In this document: piece after piece, positions 17,540 to 25,631 of the stretch | How the letters are laid out: each line of letters starts with the position of its first letter | Numbering within the stretch: position 1 is the stretch's first letter | Translations under genes and position numbers: made by a program | From: Massilia sp. H6 | GTDB taxonomy: Bacteria > Pseudomonadota > Gammaproteobacteria > Burkholderiales > Burkholderiaceae_D | Reading direction: 5' to 3' | DNA length: 64,000 bases | Assembly (NCBI RefSeq): GCF_024802625.1 | Contig: NZ_CP103371.1 | Span: 4,154,001-4,218,000, forward strand | The notes under the pieces: model-generated | Database searches by the model: none | The model's input: the letters and a program-made list of their open reading frames with translations, nothing else | What the model was told of the DNA's origin: nothing

Positions 17540-19600
17540 ATGCCCGCCCCAAAATCGACTCCCGCGCCAAAAACCCTTGAATCGAAGCTCGCCCGGCTGG
17601 GCCTGCGCACCGACATGGACCTGGTGCTGCACCTGCCGCTGCGCTACGAAGACGAGACCCAGGTGGTTCCGATTCGCGATGCCTGCCTGCGCGGCCTGCA
17701 GACCTGGCAGGTCGAAGGCGTGGTGGTCAAGAACGAGATCACCCACAAGCCGCGGCGACAGCTGCTGGTGCAGATCGCCGACGACACTGGCGAGCTGCAG
17801 CTGCGCTTCATGAATTTCTACGGCAGCCAGCTCAAGCAGATGGCCGAAGGCGTGCGCATTCGCGCGCGGGGTGAACTCAAGCACGGCTTCTTCGGGGCCG
17901 AAATGGTCCACCCGGTCTACAAGGTCATTAACGAGGGCGCGCCGCTGCCCACCTCGCTCACGCCGGTGTATCCATCCGGCGAAGGGCTGTCGCAAACCAT
18001 CCTGCGGCGCGCGGTGGGCGAGGCCATGAAGCGCATCGACTGGCGTGACACCCTGCCCAACGCCTTTCTTTCGCGCCTGCAGCTGTGGGATTTCGAGCCG
18101 TCGGTGCGCCTGCTGCACTCTCCGCCGGCCGACGTCGACGAATACGCGCTCACCGAGCGCAGCCACCCGGCCTGGACCCGCATGAAGTTCGACGAGCTGC
18201 TGGCCCAGCAGCTGTCGATGAAGCGGGCGCAGCGCGCACGCCGCGAAAAGGGCGCCCCGACCCTGGGTGCGGTCGGCCGGCTGTCCGACTCCTTCCTGGC
18301 GGCCCTGCCCTTCCAGCTTACCGGCGCCCAGCAGCGGGTAGTGAAAGAAATCCGCGCCGACCTGGCCCAGAACTTTCCGATGCAGCGCCTGCTGCAGGGC
18401 GACGTCGGCAGCGGCAAGACCGTGGTCTCGGCGCTGGCGGCCGCCCAGGCGATCGACAGCGGCTACCAGGCCGCGCTGATGGCGCCCACCGAGATCCTGG
18501 CCGAGCAGCACTTTCGCAAGATCGCCGCCTGGATGGAGCCGCTCGGCGTGAAGGTGGCCTGGCTTACCGGCAGCCTCAAGAAGAAGGACAAGGACGCGGC
18601 CAAGGAGATGATCGAGTCGGGCCAGGCCAAGCTGGTGATCGGCACCCACGCGCTGATCCAGGACACCGTGAACTTCGCCAGGCTCGGCCTGGTGATCGTG
18701 GACGAGCAGCACCGCTTCGGCGTCGGCCAGCGCCTGACCTTGCGCAACAAGGGCAGCGACGGCCTGGTGCCGCACCAGCTGATGATGTCGGCCACGCCAA
18801 TCCCGCGCACGCTGGCCATGACCTATTACGCCGACCTCGAAGTGTCGGTGATCGACGAGCTGCCGCCGGGCCGCAGCCCAATCGTCACGCGCGCCATCGA
18901 CCAGAACCGGCGCGACGAAGTCATCGAGCGCGTGCACGCGGCCGCGCAGGAAGGCCGCCAGGTCTACTGGGTCTGCCCGCTGATCGAAGAGTCCGAAGCG
19001 CTGCAGCTGCAGACCGCCACCGAAACCTACGAGACGCTGGCCGAAGCCCTGCCCGATTTACAGGTGGGGCTGGTGCACGGCCGCATGAAGCCGATTGAAA
19101 AACAGGCGGTGATGGACGCGTTTACCGCGGGCCAGGTGCACGTGCTGGTGGCAACCACCGTGATCGAAGTGGGCGTGGACGTGCCGAACGCCTCGCTGAT
19201 GGTGATCGAGCATGCCGAGCGTTTCGGCCTGTCTCAGCTGCACCAGCTGCGCGGCCGGGTCGGCCGCGGCTCGGCCGCGAGCGTGTGCCTGCTTCTGTAT
19301 CAGAGCCCGCTCGGGCAGGTGGCCAAGCAACGCCTGTTGACGATGCGCGAAACCACCGACGGCTTCGAGATCGCGCGGCGCGACCTGGAGATTCGCGGCC
19401 CCGGCGAATTTCTGGGCGCGCGCCAGTCGGGCGAAGCCATGTTGCGCTTCGCCGACCTGGAAGCGGACCAGTGGATCGTGGACCAGGCGCGCGACGTGGC
19501 GCACTACCTGCTGGAGAGCGAACGCCCGGAGCACGCGGCGGTCGTGGATGCGCATTTGTTGCGCTGGCTGGGTGGACGGGAAGAATTCCTGAAAGCCTAG
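17540..19600 (+). CDS. recG: ATP-dependent DNA helicase RecG
   Basis: Branch-migration helicase of 686 aa that remodels stalled forks and Holliday junctions. An N-terminal wedge/OB domain is followed by the helicase core: Walker A GDVGSGKT at about residues 287-294, the RecG-type DEQH box (VDEQHRFGVGQR, Asp about 388), LMMSATPIPRTLAMT, and the C-terminal motifs VHGRMKPIEKQAVM, ATTVIEVGVDVPNA and QLRGRVGRGS. A TAGAAT hexamer (17526-17531) ends 8 nt before the ATG and no ribosome-binding site is seen, the same near-leaderless layout as at 5038 and 5868. Divergent from queA. Confidence 0.97.
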   Translation: MPAPKSTPAPKTLESKLARLGLRTDMDLVLHLPLRYEDETQVVPIRDACLRGLQTWQVEGVVVKNEITHKPRRQLLVQIADDTGELQLRFMNFYGSQLKQMAEGVRIRARGELKHGFFGAEMVHPVYKVINEGAPLPTSLTPVYPSGEGLSQTILRRAVGEAMKRIDWRDTLPNAFLSRLQLWDFEPSVRLLHSPPADVDEYALTERSHPAWTRMKFDELLAQQLSMKRAQRARREKGAPTLGAVGRLSDSFLAALPFQLTGAQQRVVKEIRADLAQNFPMQRLLQGDVGSGKTVVSALAAAQAIDSGYQAALMAPTEILAEQHFRKIAAWMEPLGVKVAWLTGSLKKKDKDAAKEMIESGQAKLVIGTHALIQDTVNFARLGLVIVDEQHRFGVGQRLTLRNKGSDGLVPHQLMMSATPIPRTLAMTYYADLEVSVIDELPPGRSPIVTRAIDQNRRDEVIERVHAAAQEGRQVYWVCPLIEESEALQLQTATETYETLAEALPDLQVGLVHGRMKPIEKQAVMDAFTAGQVHVLVATTVIEVGVDVPNASLMVIEHAERFGLSQLHQLRGRVGRGSAASVCLLLYQSPLGQVAKQRLLTMRETTDGFEIARRDLEIRGPGEFLGARQSGEAMLRFADLEADQWIVDQARDVAHYLLESERPEHAAVVDAHLLRWLGGREEFLKA

Positions 19601-19646
19601 TATATTAGCCGATGCATTTTCGATCATTCATCACAGGACATCATGC

Positions 19647-20111
19647 ATGACGGCAGAAACGACATTTAGCGTGCGCCAGGCGGTGCTGGCCGACCTCGAC
19701 CTGCTGGCGCCGATGCTGGACCAGTATCGCCAGTTCTACCAGCGTCCCAGTGACCTGGCGGCCGCGCGCAGCTTCCTGATGGACCGCTTCAATCACGGTG
19801 AATCGGTCCTGTTCATCGCACAGGAAGGCGATACGGTGCTGGGCTTCGCCCAGATGTATCCATCGTTTTCGTCGGTGTCGCTCAAGCGCGCGTTCGTCTT
19901 CAACGACCTGTTCGTCGCGCAAGCCGGCCGCCGGCGCGGCGTGGGCCAGGCGCTGATCGCGGCGGCGGCGGCCTATGCGACAGCGCTCGGCGCCAGGTTC
20001 CTCACCCTGTCGACCGCGAAAACCAACGAGGACGCGCAGGCCCTGTACCGCTCGACCGGCTGGCAGCGCGAGGAGACCTTCGTCGGGTACACCTTGATGC
20101 TGCAGGACTAG
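19647..20111 (+). CDS. GNAT-family N-acetyltransferase
   Basis: Protein of 154 aa with the GNAT fold: LFVAQAGRRRGVGQALIAAAAAYA contains the acetyl-CoA motif R-R-G-V-G, followed by LSTAKTNEDAQALYRSTGWQ and a final VGYTLML strand. The family acetylates amines on small molecules or proteins; the substrate is unknown. It follows recG by 46 nt, so co-transcription is possible. Confidence 0.87.
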   Translation: MTAETTFSVRQAVLADLDLLAPMLDQYRQFYQRPSDLAAARSFLMDRFNHGESVLFIAQEGDTVLGFAQMYPSFSSVSLKRAFVFNDLFVAQAGRRRGVGQALIAAAAAYATALGARFLTLSTAKTNEDAQALYRSTGWQREETFVGYTLMLQD

Positions 20112-20207
20112 TCAGGACGCCGTTCTTCGCTTGCTGGGCTGGCGGGAAGCGTTGGGGAAGGACCGATACATGTCCGCAGCGCCGCCCTATCGCTTGCGCG
20201 ACGCCCT

Positions 20208-20963
20208 TCAGGCAGCCTGGCTATCCAGTTTTTGAGCGAATCGAACGGTGCAGGTCTTGTCCCCCTGGCCGCTCAGTCTGAGCGATGGGTAAGTACGCAA
20301 CATGTCGATCAGCTTAGGATAACCGTAGTTCTTTGCCTTGAAGCCCTGTGGCCGCTTACCAAGATGGCTGCCGAGCAACGACAGGTTCACCTTGCCATCC
20401 GGAGTGCATGCTGCCAGTTGTAAGACCGCATCCAGGATGAATTGAGGCTGCTTTTTGACGATGGGCGGTGGGGCGACCGTGACCGCCGCCAACGGCGCAG
20501 GCGCAAAATGGGGCGGATTCGGCGCCGCCTTTGCCGGCCCGGTTGGTATGAATTCGAAAAACCGGTCACATGCGCTACGCAGCCCCGCCGGAGTCTTTTC
20601 CTCTCCCACCACATGGATCGCGGCGCCGCGCTCTCTCAGCTTGTGGCAGAGGTAGACAAAATCGGAATCGCTTGTCACGATGACAAAGCTGTCTGCGCGC
20701 TTCTCGAGGAAGGCTTCGAGCGCGTCCAGGGCAAGCGCGATATCGGAGGTATTCTTCCCCGTCGCATACTGGAACTGAAGGCAGGGCGCGAACGCCATCT
20801 GAATGAGTGCGTCCTTCCACCGGTTGGCAAGCGTCGTGTGGTTGCCATAGGCACGTTTCTGGACCACCCGGCCGCAAGCGCTAGCACACCGCATCGCGTA
20901 TTCCAGGACCATTGGATTCGCGTTATCGCAATCGATGAGGACCGCAACGCGTTGATCAGTCAC
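20208..20963 (-). CDS. NYN-domain (PIN-like) protein with C-terminal LOTUS/OST-HTH
   Basis: Protein of 251 aa. The N-terminal ~140 residues are a NYN/LabA-like domain of the PIN nuclease superfamily: VAVLIDCDNANPMVLEYAM with the acidic DCDN, GKNTSDIALALDALEAFL, and FVIVTSDSDFVYLCHKLRERG with further acidic metal-site residues. After a Pro/Ala-rich linker the C-terminal ~75 residues (DGKVNLSLLGSHLGKRPQGF...KLIDMLRTYPSLRL) look like an OST-HTH/LOTUS RNA-binding domain. This suggests an RNA-directed nuclease. The GTG at 20963 has GGGAG about 9 nt upstream and removes 50 non-conserved residues of the longer frame. Confidence 0.84.
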   Translation of the reverse strand: MTDQRVAVLIDCDNANPMVLEYAMRCASACGRVVQKRAYGNHTTLANRWKDALIQMAFAPCLQFQYATGKNTSDIALALDALEAFLEKRADSFVIVTSDSDFVYLCHKLRERGAAIHVVGEEKTPAGLRSACDRFFEFIPTGPAKAAPNPPHFAPAPLAAVTVAPPPIVKKQPQFILDAVLQLAACTPDGKVNLSLLGSHLGKRPQGFKAKNYGYPKLIDMLRTYPSLRLSGQGDKTCTVRFAQKLDSQAA

Positions 20964-21096
20964 CAATCGCAGCTCCCAAGATGAAGTTCCTCGAATGGCG
21001 CGTCCCCTGGCAAAAATGGATGCACCGGCACGCCCATACTGTAGCAGCTTCAATACCGCGGAAATACACGCTTCCTCACACGCACTGCAGCATCGG

Positions 21097-21465
21097 TCAG
21101 GTACTGATCGCACTGGTAAACGTCAGCCGGTTCCCGAACGGATCCTTGACCGACATATCGCGCGAACCCCACGGGGTATCGTCGACCCCGGGGCGGGCAT
21201 AGCCGTACTGCTTCGCGATCAGTTCGCGCTGGTAGGCATCGATATCTTTCACCTGGATGCGCAGCGCCGCGCCGGGGCAGCAGTCGCCATGGTGTTCGCT
21301 CAGGTGCAGGGTGCAGCCGTCGCGCGACACCTGCAGGTAGAGCGGCAGCGCCGGCTCGAAGCGGTGCTCCCAGTCGACCCGAAAGCCGAGGAAATCGACG
21401 TAGAATTCGCGCGCCTTGGCCGCATCAAAGATGCGCAAAATTGGCGTGACCGGACCGAAGCTCAT
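21097..21465 (-). CDS. VOC-family (bleomycin-resistance-like) protein
   Basis: Protein of 122 aa starting MSFGPVTPILRIFDAAKARE. Repeats of the VOC fold are seen: FDAAKAREFYVDFLGFRVDW, LHLSEHHGDCCPGAALRI, IDAYQRELIAKQYGYARPG and SVKDPFGNRLTFT. Members include glyoxalases and bleomycin-binding proteins. The first ~34 codons and the upstream region are duplicated at 23636-23733 as a gene fragment. Function unknown beyond the fold. Confidence 0.8.
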   Translation of the reverse strand: MSFGPVTPILRIFDAAKAREFYVDFLGFRVDWEHRFEPALPLYLQVSRDGCTLHLSEHHGDCCPGAALRIQVKDIDAYQRELIAKQYGYARPGVDDTPWGSRDMSVKDPFGNRLTFTSAIST

Positions 21466-22165
21466 CTCAGTCGTCCAAACAAAGGCGCATGGCAACTCCA
21501 CAAACACAAAGAAAAGCCAGTATTGGCGCGCCCGGCGGCATTGTCAACATGCGGGCGTCGCCCTCGGCAGGCATGCGCCTGGCATAAGGTCTTCACAAAC
21601 ACACCGGCTTGCACTATGGTCTGCGTGATCATTCACTGTCCAATTTTCCGGAACACCTCGTGCAGAATTTTCTACTGGCTGGTACCGCTGCCCTTGCCAT
21701 CGTGAGCTTCCTGCTGGTCGGCGTGGGCAGCCAGCGCCTGGGTCGCGTGCTCGGCGCGCAGCAAGTCGACATGACGGCAGGCTTCGACACCTTCCATCGC
21801 TCCATGGTCGTTGCCGCCTGCGTCGTCTTGTGCGGCATTCCGGTCCTGCTGGTGAATATCCTGACAGATGGCGACCCATTGAGCGACAGGCTGGCCATGT
21901 GCGGGCTCTATAGCCTGCTCCTGTACTTCGTACTCAATATATTCAACCGAAAAATCATCCTGACCAGCTCCGGCATCGTCACCCGAACCGCGCTCGGCAA
22001 GGTGCTTGCGGTCAGCAATCAGGAGTTCCTTGGCGCGCGCATGGACAAGCGCATGAAGCGAATTGGCGCCGTCTGTTTCGTGACGCCCCGGCACCGCGTG
22101 ATCATCGACGAACAGATGGAGAACTATCACATGGTGGTCGCCGAACTGCAGCGCCGCGCAGGCTA
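21368..22165. repeat. Segmental duplication, copy A (about 0.8 kb)
   Basis: This stretch reappears at 23636-24469 with scattered substitutions and a 36-bp length difference in the non-coding part before the membrane gene. It contains the start of a VOC gene, its upstream region and a complete membrane-protein gene. Copy A ends exactly at the membrane gene's stop codon, where the transposase remnant begins. Confidence 0.85.
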
Positions 22166-22166
22166 G
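21660..22166 (+). CDS. Membrane protein of unknown function, copy A
   Basis: About 168 aa from the GTG at 21660; an in-frame TTG at 21609 would give 185 aa. There are about three membrane segments: FLLAGTAALAIVSFLLVGVG, MVVAACVVLCGIPVLLVNIL and LYSLLLYFVLNIF. The C-terminal ~65 residues are soluble and rich in charged residues (RMDKRMKRIGAVCFVTPRHR). The protein differs from copy B (23964-24470) at eight positions, mostly conservative, and both remain open, so both may be functional or the duplication may be recent. I do not recognise the family. Confidence 0.65.
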   Translation: MQNFLLAGTAALAIVSFLLVGVGSQRLGRVLGAQQVDMTAGFDTFHRSMVVAACVVLCGIPVLLVNILTDGDPLSDRLAMCGLYSLLLYFVLNIFNRKIILTSSGIVTRTALGKVLAVSNQEFLGARMDKRMKRIGAVCFVTPRHRVIIDEQMENYHMVVAELQRRAG

Positions 22167-23236
22167 CTAGGTTTCAAGACCCGCTTGGTTATAGACGCGC
22201 TTAACGAATAATTCCGGCTTTTTGTCGTGCCATTTTTTCAGAGCCTGGATCGGCGTTTGGTGTTCGATGGCGCGCTGTGGGATGCTGTTGTTGTAGATTT
22301 TGAGGTAGTGCGCAGCGTTGATTCAAGCTCGGCAGCGGAGCCGAAACGCGTCTGTCCAACGATCTCGCTGATGCGACCATTGAAGCGCTCCACCATGCCG
22401 TTGGTTTGTGGATGGCGCGGTGGAATCAGCCGGTGTTCGATCGTCAGGGTTTTGCAGAGAACGTCGAAGGCGTGCTTGCCGGACGGGATGCGATCGCCAG
22501 TGATGGGGTCTTTTTTCTTGCTGGTAAAGCGGTCGGTAAACTGACTTCCGTTGTCGATCAATAGTTTGACGATCTTGATCGGGCAGGCATTTTCCACCTT
22601 GATCAAGAAGTCGGTGCTGCTGCTGTCAGACTGGTCGGCATAGATGTCCATGAAGACCCACCGGATTGCGCGATCGATCGCGACGAACAAGTAGCGCCGC
22701 GATGCCTAGTCCGGCATCTGCGGCAAGTATTTGATATCGATGTGGAGATAGCCCGGTTCGTAATCCTTGAATGTTTTCTTGATTGCTGGCTGCTCGACCT
22801 CCAAGGCTGGAACCAGATCGCGCAAGTCCGAGACGCCGTGACGGCGCAGGCAACGGCCCAGACCGGCACGAGAGACGGCCGGGTTGATGAATTCGCGAGT
22901 TACCGCGAGCAGATCGTCGGTGGCCAGCAGAAGCGTTTTACGCAGCTCCACAACGATGAGTTCCTGCTCCGGTGTTAGCGTGGTGTTCATCGTCTTGGGG
23001 CAGTGCGAACCATCAAGCGGCGTTGCGCGATCTTGCCACTTCCGGATCGTCTGCCGCGTGACGTTGTAGATCCTTGCTAGCTCTGCCTGGGGCAGCTTGG
23101 AGTTCTTGATTTCTTCACGAATCAGGTGAGTCGTTCGCGCTTCGGTGGTTAGCAGTGTACGCAAAACGCGTCTGGCCTTGAGGAGTGGCCAGCTGCGGAT
23201 GGGTAAATGATCCCACGAGTAACTACACTTAAACAA
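22167..23236 (-). pseudogene. Decayed IS481-family transposase
   Basis: The reading has an N-terminal helix-turn-helix (LPQAELARIYNVTRQTIRKW) and a DDE integrase core: GYLHIDIKYLPQMP with the first Asp, LLIDNGSQFT with the second, and HPQTNGMVERFNGR with the Glu. Two lesions break it: an in-frame TAG at 22706-22708 between the conserved MPD and ASRRYLFVAIDRA, where relatives probably have Glu, and a frameshift near 22310, after which the normal C-terminus (YLKIYNNSIPQRAIEHQTP ... VKRVYNQAGLET) continues in another frame. The stop at 22167-22169 abuts the stop of the neighbouring membrane gene, so the right end of the element seems to be missing; no terminal repeats were identified. The start codon also appears to be lost. 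Confidence 0.8.
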
Positions 23237-23264
23237 AGTTCGAGTCAGCTAAATAATTTCCCTG

Positions 23265-23474
23265 TTAACGATTTTTCCATTCATTCACCTCCTCGTATTT
23301 AGCTAGCCTTCGTCGGAGATGACGGTTATCTAAAATGAGAACCGCTATGTAAACCAAGCCTAGAACGAAAAAAGCGCTATTTCCAAGCGTGTGCCAAAAT
23401 GCCCATGCACAAGCCGCTACGATCAAAGCGACAGCGAAAAGCAGCATTGGATTTGCACTCGCAAGAAATTTCAT
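23265..23474 (-). CDS. Small two-helix membrane protein
   Basis: Predicted 69-aa protein starting MKFLASANPMLLFAVALIVA with two hydrophobic segments (MLLFAVALIVAACAWAFW and FFVLGLVYIAVLIL) and a basic/acidic tail (NRHLRRRLAKYEEVNEWKNR). GGGAGG lies 5 nt upstream of the ATG at 23474, an excellent ribosome-binding site. The base composition is markedly more AT-rich than the surrounding genes and it is wedged between a transposase remnant and a duplicated segment, which suggests acquired DNA. Function unknown. Confidence 0.65.
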   Translation of the reverse strand: MKFLASANPMLLFAVALIVAACAWAFWHTLGNSAFFVLGLVYIAVLILDNRHLRRRLAKYEEVNEWKNR

Positions 23475-23635
23475 CACAACCTCCCAACAATTAGTACAAC
23501 TTTACTGGAGGTGGGTATCTAGCCCACCGTAGATTGGACTTCCTATTACGACAATCAACACGTCCTTATAGAACATATTTGCTCGGCCTAAAACGCTCGG
23601 CGTGACAGTCAAGGCTCGGTTGCCGTCCTGACTTT

Positions 23636-23733
23636 TCCCAGTCGACCCGAAAGCCAAGGAAATCGACGTAGAATTCGCGCGCCTTGGCCGCGTCGAAGAT
23701 GCGCAAAATTGGCGTGACCGGACCGAAGCTCAT
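23636..23733 (-). pseudogene. 5' fragment of the VOC gene (duplicate)
   Basis: Repeats the first ~33 codons of the VOC gene at 21097-21465 (MSFGPVTPILRIFDAAKARE...FRVDWE), after which the homology stops and the frame continues into unrelated sequence. It is the truncated end of duplication copy B. Confidence 0.8.
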
Positions 23734-24469
23734 CTCAGTCGTCCAAACAAAGGCGCATGGCAACTCCACAAACACAAAGAAAAGCCAGTATTGGCGCGCC
23801 CGGCGGCATTGTCAACATGCGGGCGTCGCCCTCGGCAAGCATTTGCACCGATGTCTACCCATGCCGGATAGAGTCCAGGCGCCTGGCATAAGGGCTTCAC
23901 AAACACACCGGCTTGCACTATGGTCTGCGTGATCATTCACTGTCCAATTTTCCGGAACACCTCGTGCAGAATTTTCTACTGGCTGGTACCGCTGTCCTTG
24001 TCATCGTGAGCGTCCTGCTGGTCGGCGTGGGCAGCCAGCGCCTGGGTCGCGTGCTCGGCGCGCAGCAAGTTGACATGACGGCAGGCTTCAACACCTTTCA
24101 TCGCTTCATGGTCGTTGCCGCCTGCGTCATCTTGTGCGGCATTCCGGTCCTGCTGGTGAATATCCTGACAGATGGCGACCCATTAAGCGACAGGCTGGCC
24201 ATGTGCGGGGTCTATAGCCTGATCCTGTACTTCGTACTCAATATATTCAACCGAAAAATCATCCTGACCAGCTCCGGCATCGTCACCCGAACCGCGCTCG
24301 GCAAGGTGCTTGCGGTCAGCAATCAGGAGTTCCTTGGCGCGCGCATGGACAAGCGCATGAAGCGAATTGGCGCCGTCTGTTTCGTGACGCCCCGGCACCG
24401 CGTGATCATCGACGAACAGATGGAGAACTATCACATGGTAGTCGCCGAACTGCAGCGCCGGGCAGGCTA
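23636..24469. repeat. Segmental duplication, copy B
   Basis: Counterpart of 21368-22165. Within the shared non-coding part, copy B has 36 extra bases around 23838-23880 relative to copy A, so either B gained or A lost them. The homology starts inside the VOC gene and ends with the membrane-gene stop codon, immediately before the 157-bp inverted-repeat element. Confidence 0.85.
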
Positions 24470-24470
24470 A
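23964..24470 (+). CDS. Membrane protein of unknown function, copy B
   Basis: Near-identical to the gene at 21660-22166 with substitutions such as A to V and F to V in the first helix, D to N, S to F, V to I and L to I. The hydrophobic character of all three helices is preserved. Its stop codon is TAA instead of the TAG of copy A, the last A lying next to the first base of the inverted-repeat element. Start uncertain as for copy A (GTG 23964 or TTG 23913). Confidence 0.62.
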   Translation: MQNFLLAGTAVLVIVSVLLVGVGSQRLGRVLGAQQVDMTAGFNTFHRFMVVAACVILCGIPVLLVNILTDGDPLSDRLAMCGVYSLILYFVLNIFNRKIILTSSGIVTRTALGKVLAVSNQEFLGARMDKRMKRIGAVCFVTPRHRVIIDEQMENYHMVVAELQRRAG

Positions 24471-24627
24471 GAACCTATCCCAGTAGGGAGGAGGAAGTTG
24501 ATGGCGATGCATGGCAGGCGCGGGCAAGGCGCGAGGAGGCCGCATGGCGAGCCATGCAACGACGAGCAACGCAGCACCCGCCTGTCAGGCGCGCCAGCAA
24601 CGACTCATAACCTACTGGGATAGGTTC
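24471..24627. mobile_element. MITE-like element, 157 bp, perfect 17-bp terminal repeats
   Basis: Left end GAACCTATCCCAGTAGG (24471-24487) and right end CCTACTGGGATAGGTTC (24611-24627) are exact inverted complements. The inside is GC-rich, has no open frame of note and contains further palindromic pieces (GCATGGCGAGCCATGC). No target-site duplication could be recognised. The right repeat encodes the last residues and stop codon of the oxidoreductase gene; the left repeat abuts the stop of the membrane gene. Confidence 0.75.
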
Positions 24628-25619
24628 CAAGTCGCCCGGTCGGCATCGTAGGTCAGCCCGATCTGGCGCCGGATCTCGTCCATCACGCCCATCAGCGCCA
24701 GCGTCTCGCCCAGCGGCATGGACGGGCTCTCGGTGAGCCCGGCCAGGAAGCAGCGCTGCGCCTCCAGCACTTCGTGCACATAGCCGTTGCCGAGGTAGGG
24801 CGTGTCGACCGTGCGCGTGCTGCCGTCGTCCAGCGTTACCGTGACGCTGCGGGCGCGGTGGAACATGGTATTCATGCGCACATGGCCGCGCGTGCCCGAC
24901 ACCGTCAGTTCGCACGGCGTGCGCGCCAGGAACGAGCAGCTGCACGCCGACATGCCGCCGCCTTCGTGCTGCAGTGTGAAGCCGGTCTGCACGTCGACGC
25001 CGGTGGCACCCATCTGGGCCTGGGCCTTGACCGCGGCCACGGGGCCGAGCAGCGCCGCCGCGATCGACAGCGGATAGATGCCCAGGTCGAGCAGCGCGCC
25101 GCCGCCCAGTAGCGGATTGAACACGCGGTGCTCGGGGCCAAAAGTGGCGGTAAAGCCGAAGTCGGCCACCACCTGGCTGACTTCACCGATTTCGCCGGAA
25201 TCGATAATGCGCCGTACTTCGTCGAAGGCGGGCAAGAAGCGCGTCCACATCGCCTCCATCAGGAACAGGCCGCGGCTGCGCGCCAGCGCGACCACCTGCC
25301 CGGCTTCGCGCAGATTCATCGTGAACGGCTTTTCGACCAGCACGCCCTTGCCGGCGCGCAGCGCCATCAAGGCATTCTCGGCATGCTGCGGGTGCGGGGT
25401 GGCGACATACACCAGGTCGATGTCATCGGCATCGAGCAGCTCCTGGTAGGAGCCGAACGATGCAGTTGCGCCAAACTCGCCAGCGAAAGCGTGTGCCTTG
25501 TCGAGGCTGCGCGAGGCCACGGCGGCCAATACCGCGCCCGGCACGTCGGCCAGCGCGGTCGCGAAGGCACGGGCGATCTTGCCGGTGCCGAGAATTCCCC
25601 AGCGTACTGCGTTTGCCAT
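24612..25619 (-). CDS. Gfo/Idh/MocA-family oxidoreductase
   Basis: NAD(P)-dependent dehydrogenase of 335 aa. N-terminal Rossmann fold with WGILGTGKIARAFATALADV, then DLVYVATPHPQHAENALMAL and the catalytic-site EKP motif in VLVEKPFTMNLREA; the C-terminal domain follows with GGALLDLGIYPLSIAAALLG. Substrates in this family are sugars, inositols or related polyols; this one is not predictable. The final residues NLSQ and the TAG stop lie within the terminal repeat of the 157-bp element, so the original C-terminus was probably replaced, though the family length is retained. Confidence 0.88.
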   Translation of the reverse strand: MANAVRWGILGTGKIARAFATALADVPGAVLAAVASRSLDKAHAFAGEFGATASFGSYQELLDADDIDLVYVATPHPQHAENALMALRAGKGVLVEKPFTMNLREAGQVVALARSRGLFLMEAMWTRFLPAFDEVRRIIDSGEIGEVSQVVADFGFTATFGPEHRVFNPLLGGGALLDLGIYPLSIAAALLGPVAAVKAQAQMGATGVDVQTGFTLQHEGGGMSACSCSFLARTPCELTVSGTRGHVRMNTMFHRARSVTVTLDDGSTRTVDTPYLGNGYVHEVLEAQRCFLAGLTESPSMPLGETLALMGVMDEIRRQIGLTYDADRATWNLSQ

Positions 25620-25631
25620 GGCCTGCTCCTG

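Noticed and set aside
17525-18937. 470-aa minus-strand open frame over recG
   Set aside because: Antisense shadow of recG with no recognisable domain.
24471-24627. Reading the inverted-repeat element as an intrinsic terminator for both flanking genes
   Set aside because: The repeats are too far apart for a terminator hairpin, no T-run follows, and the structure fits a mobile element better.
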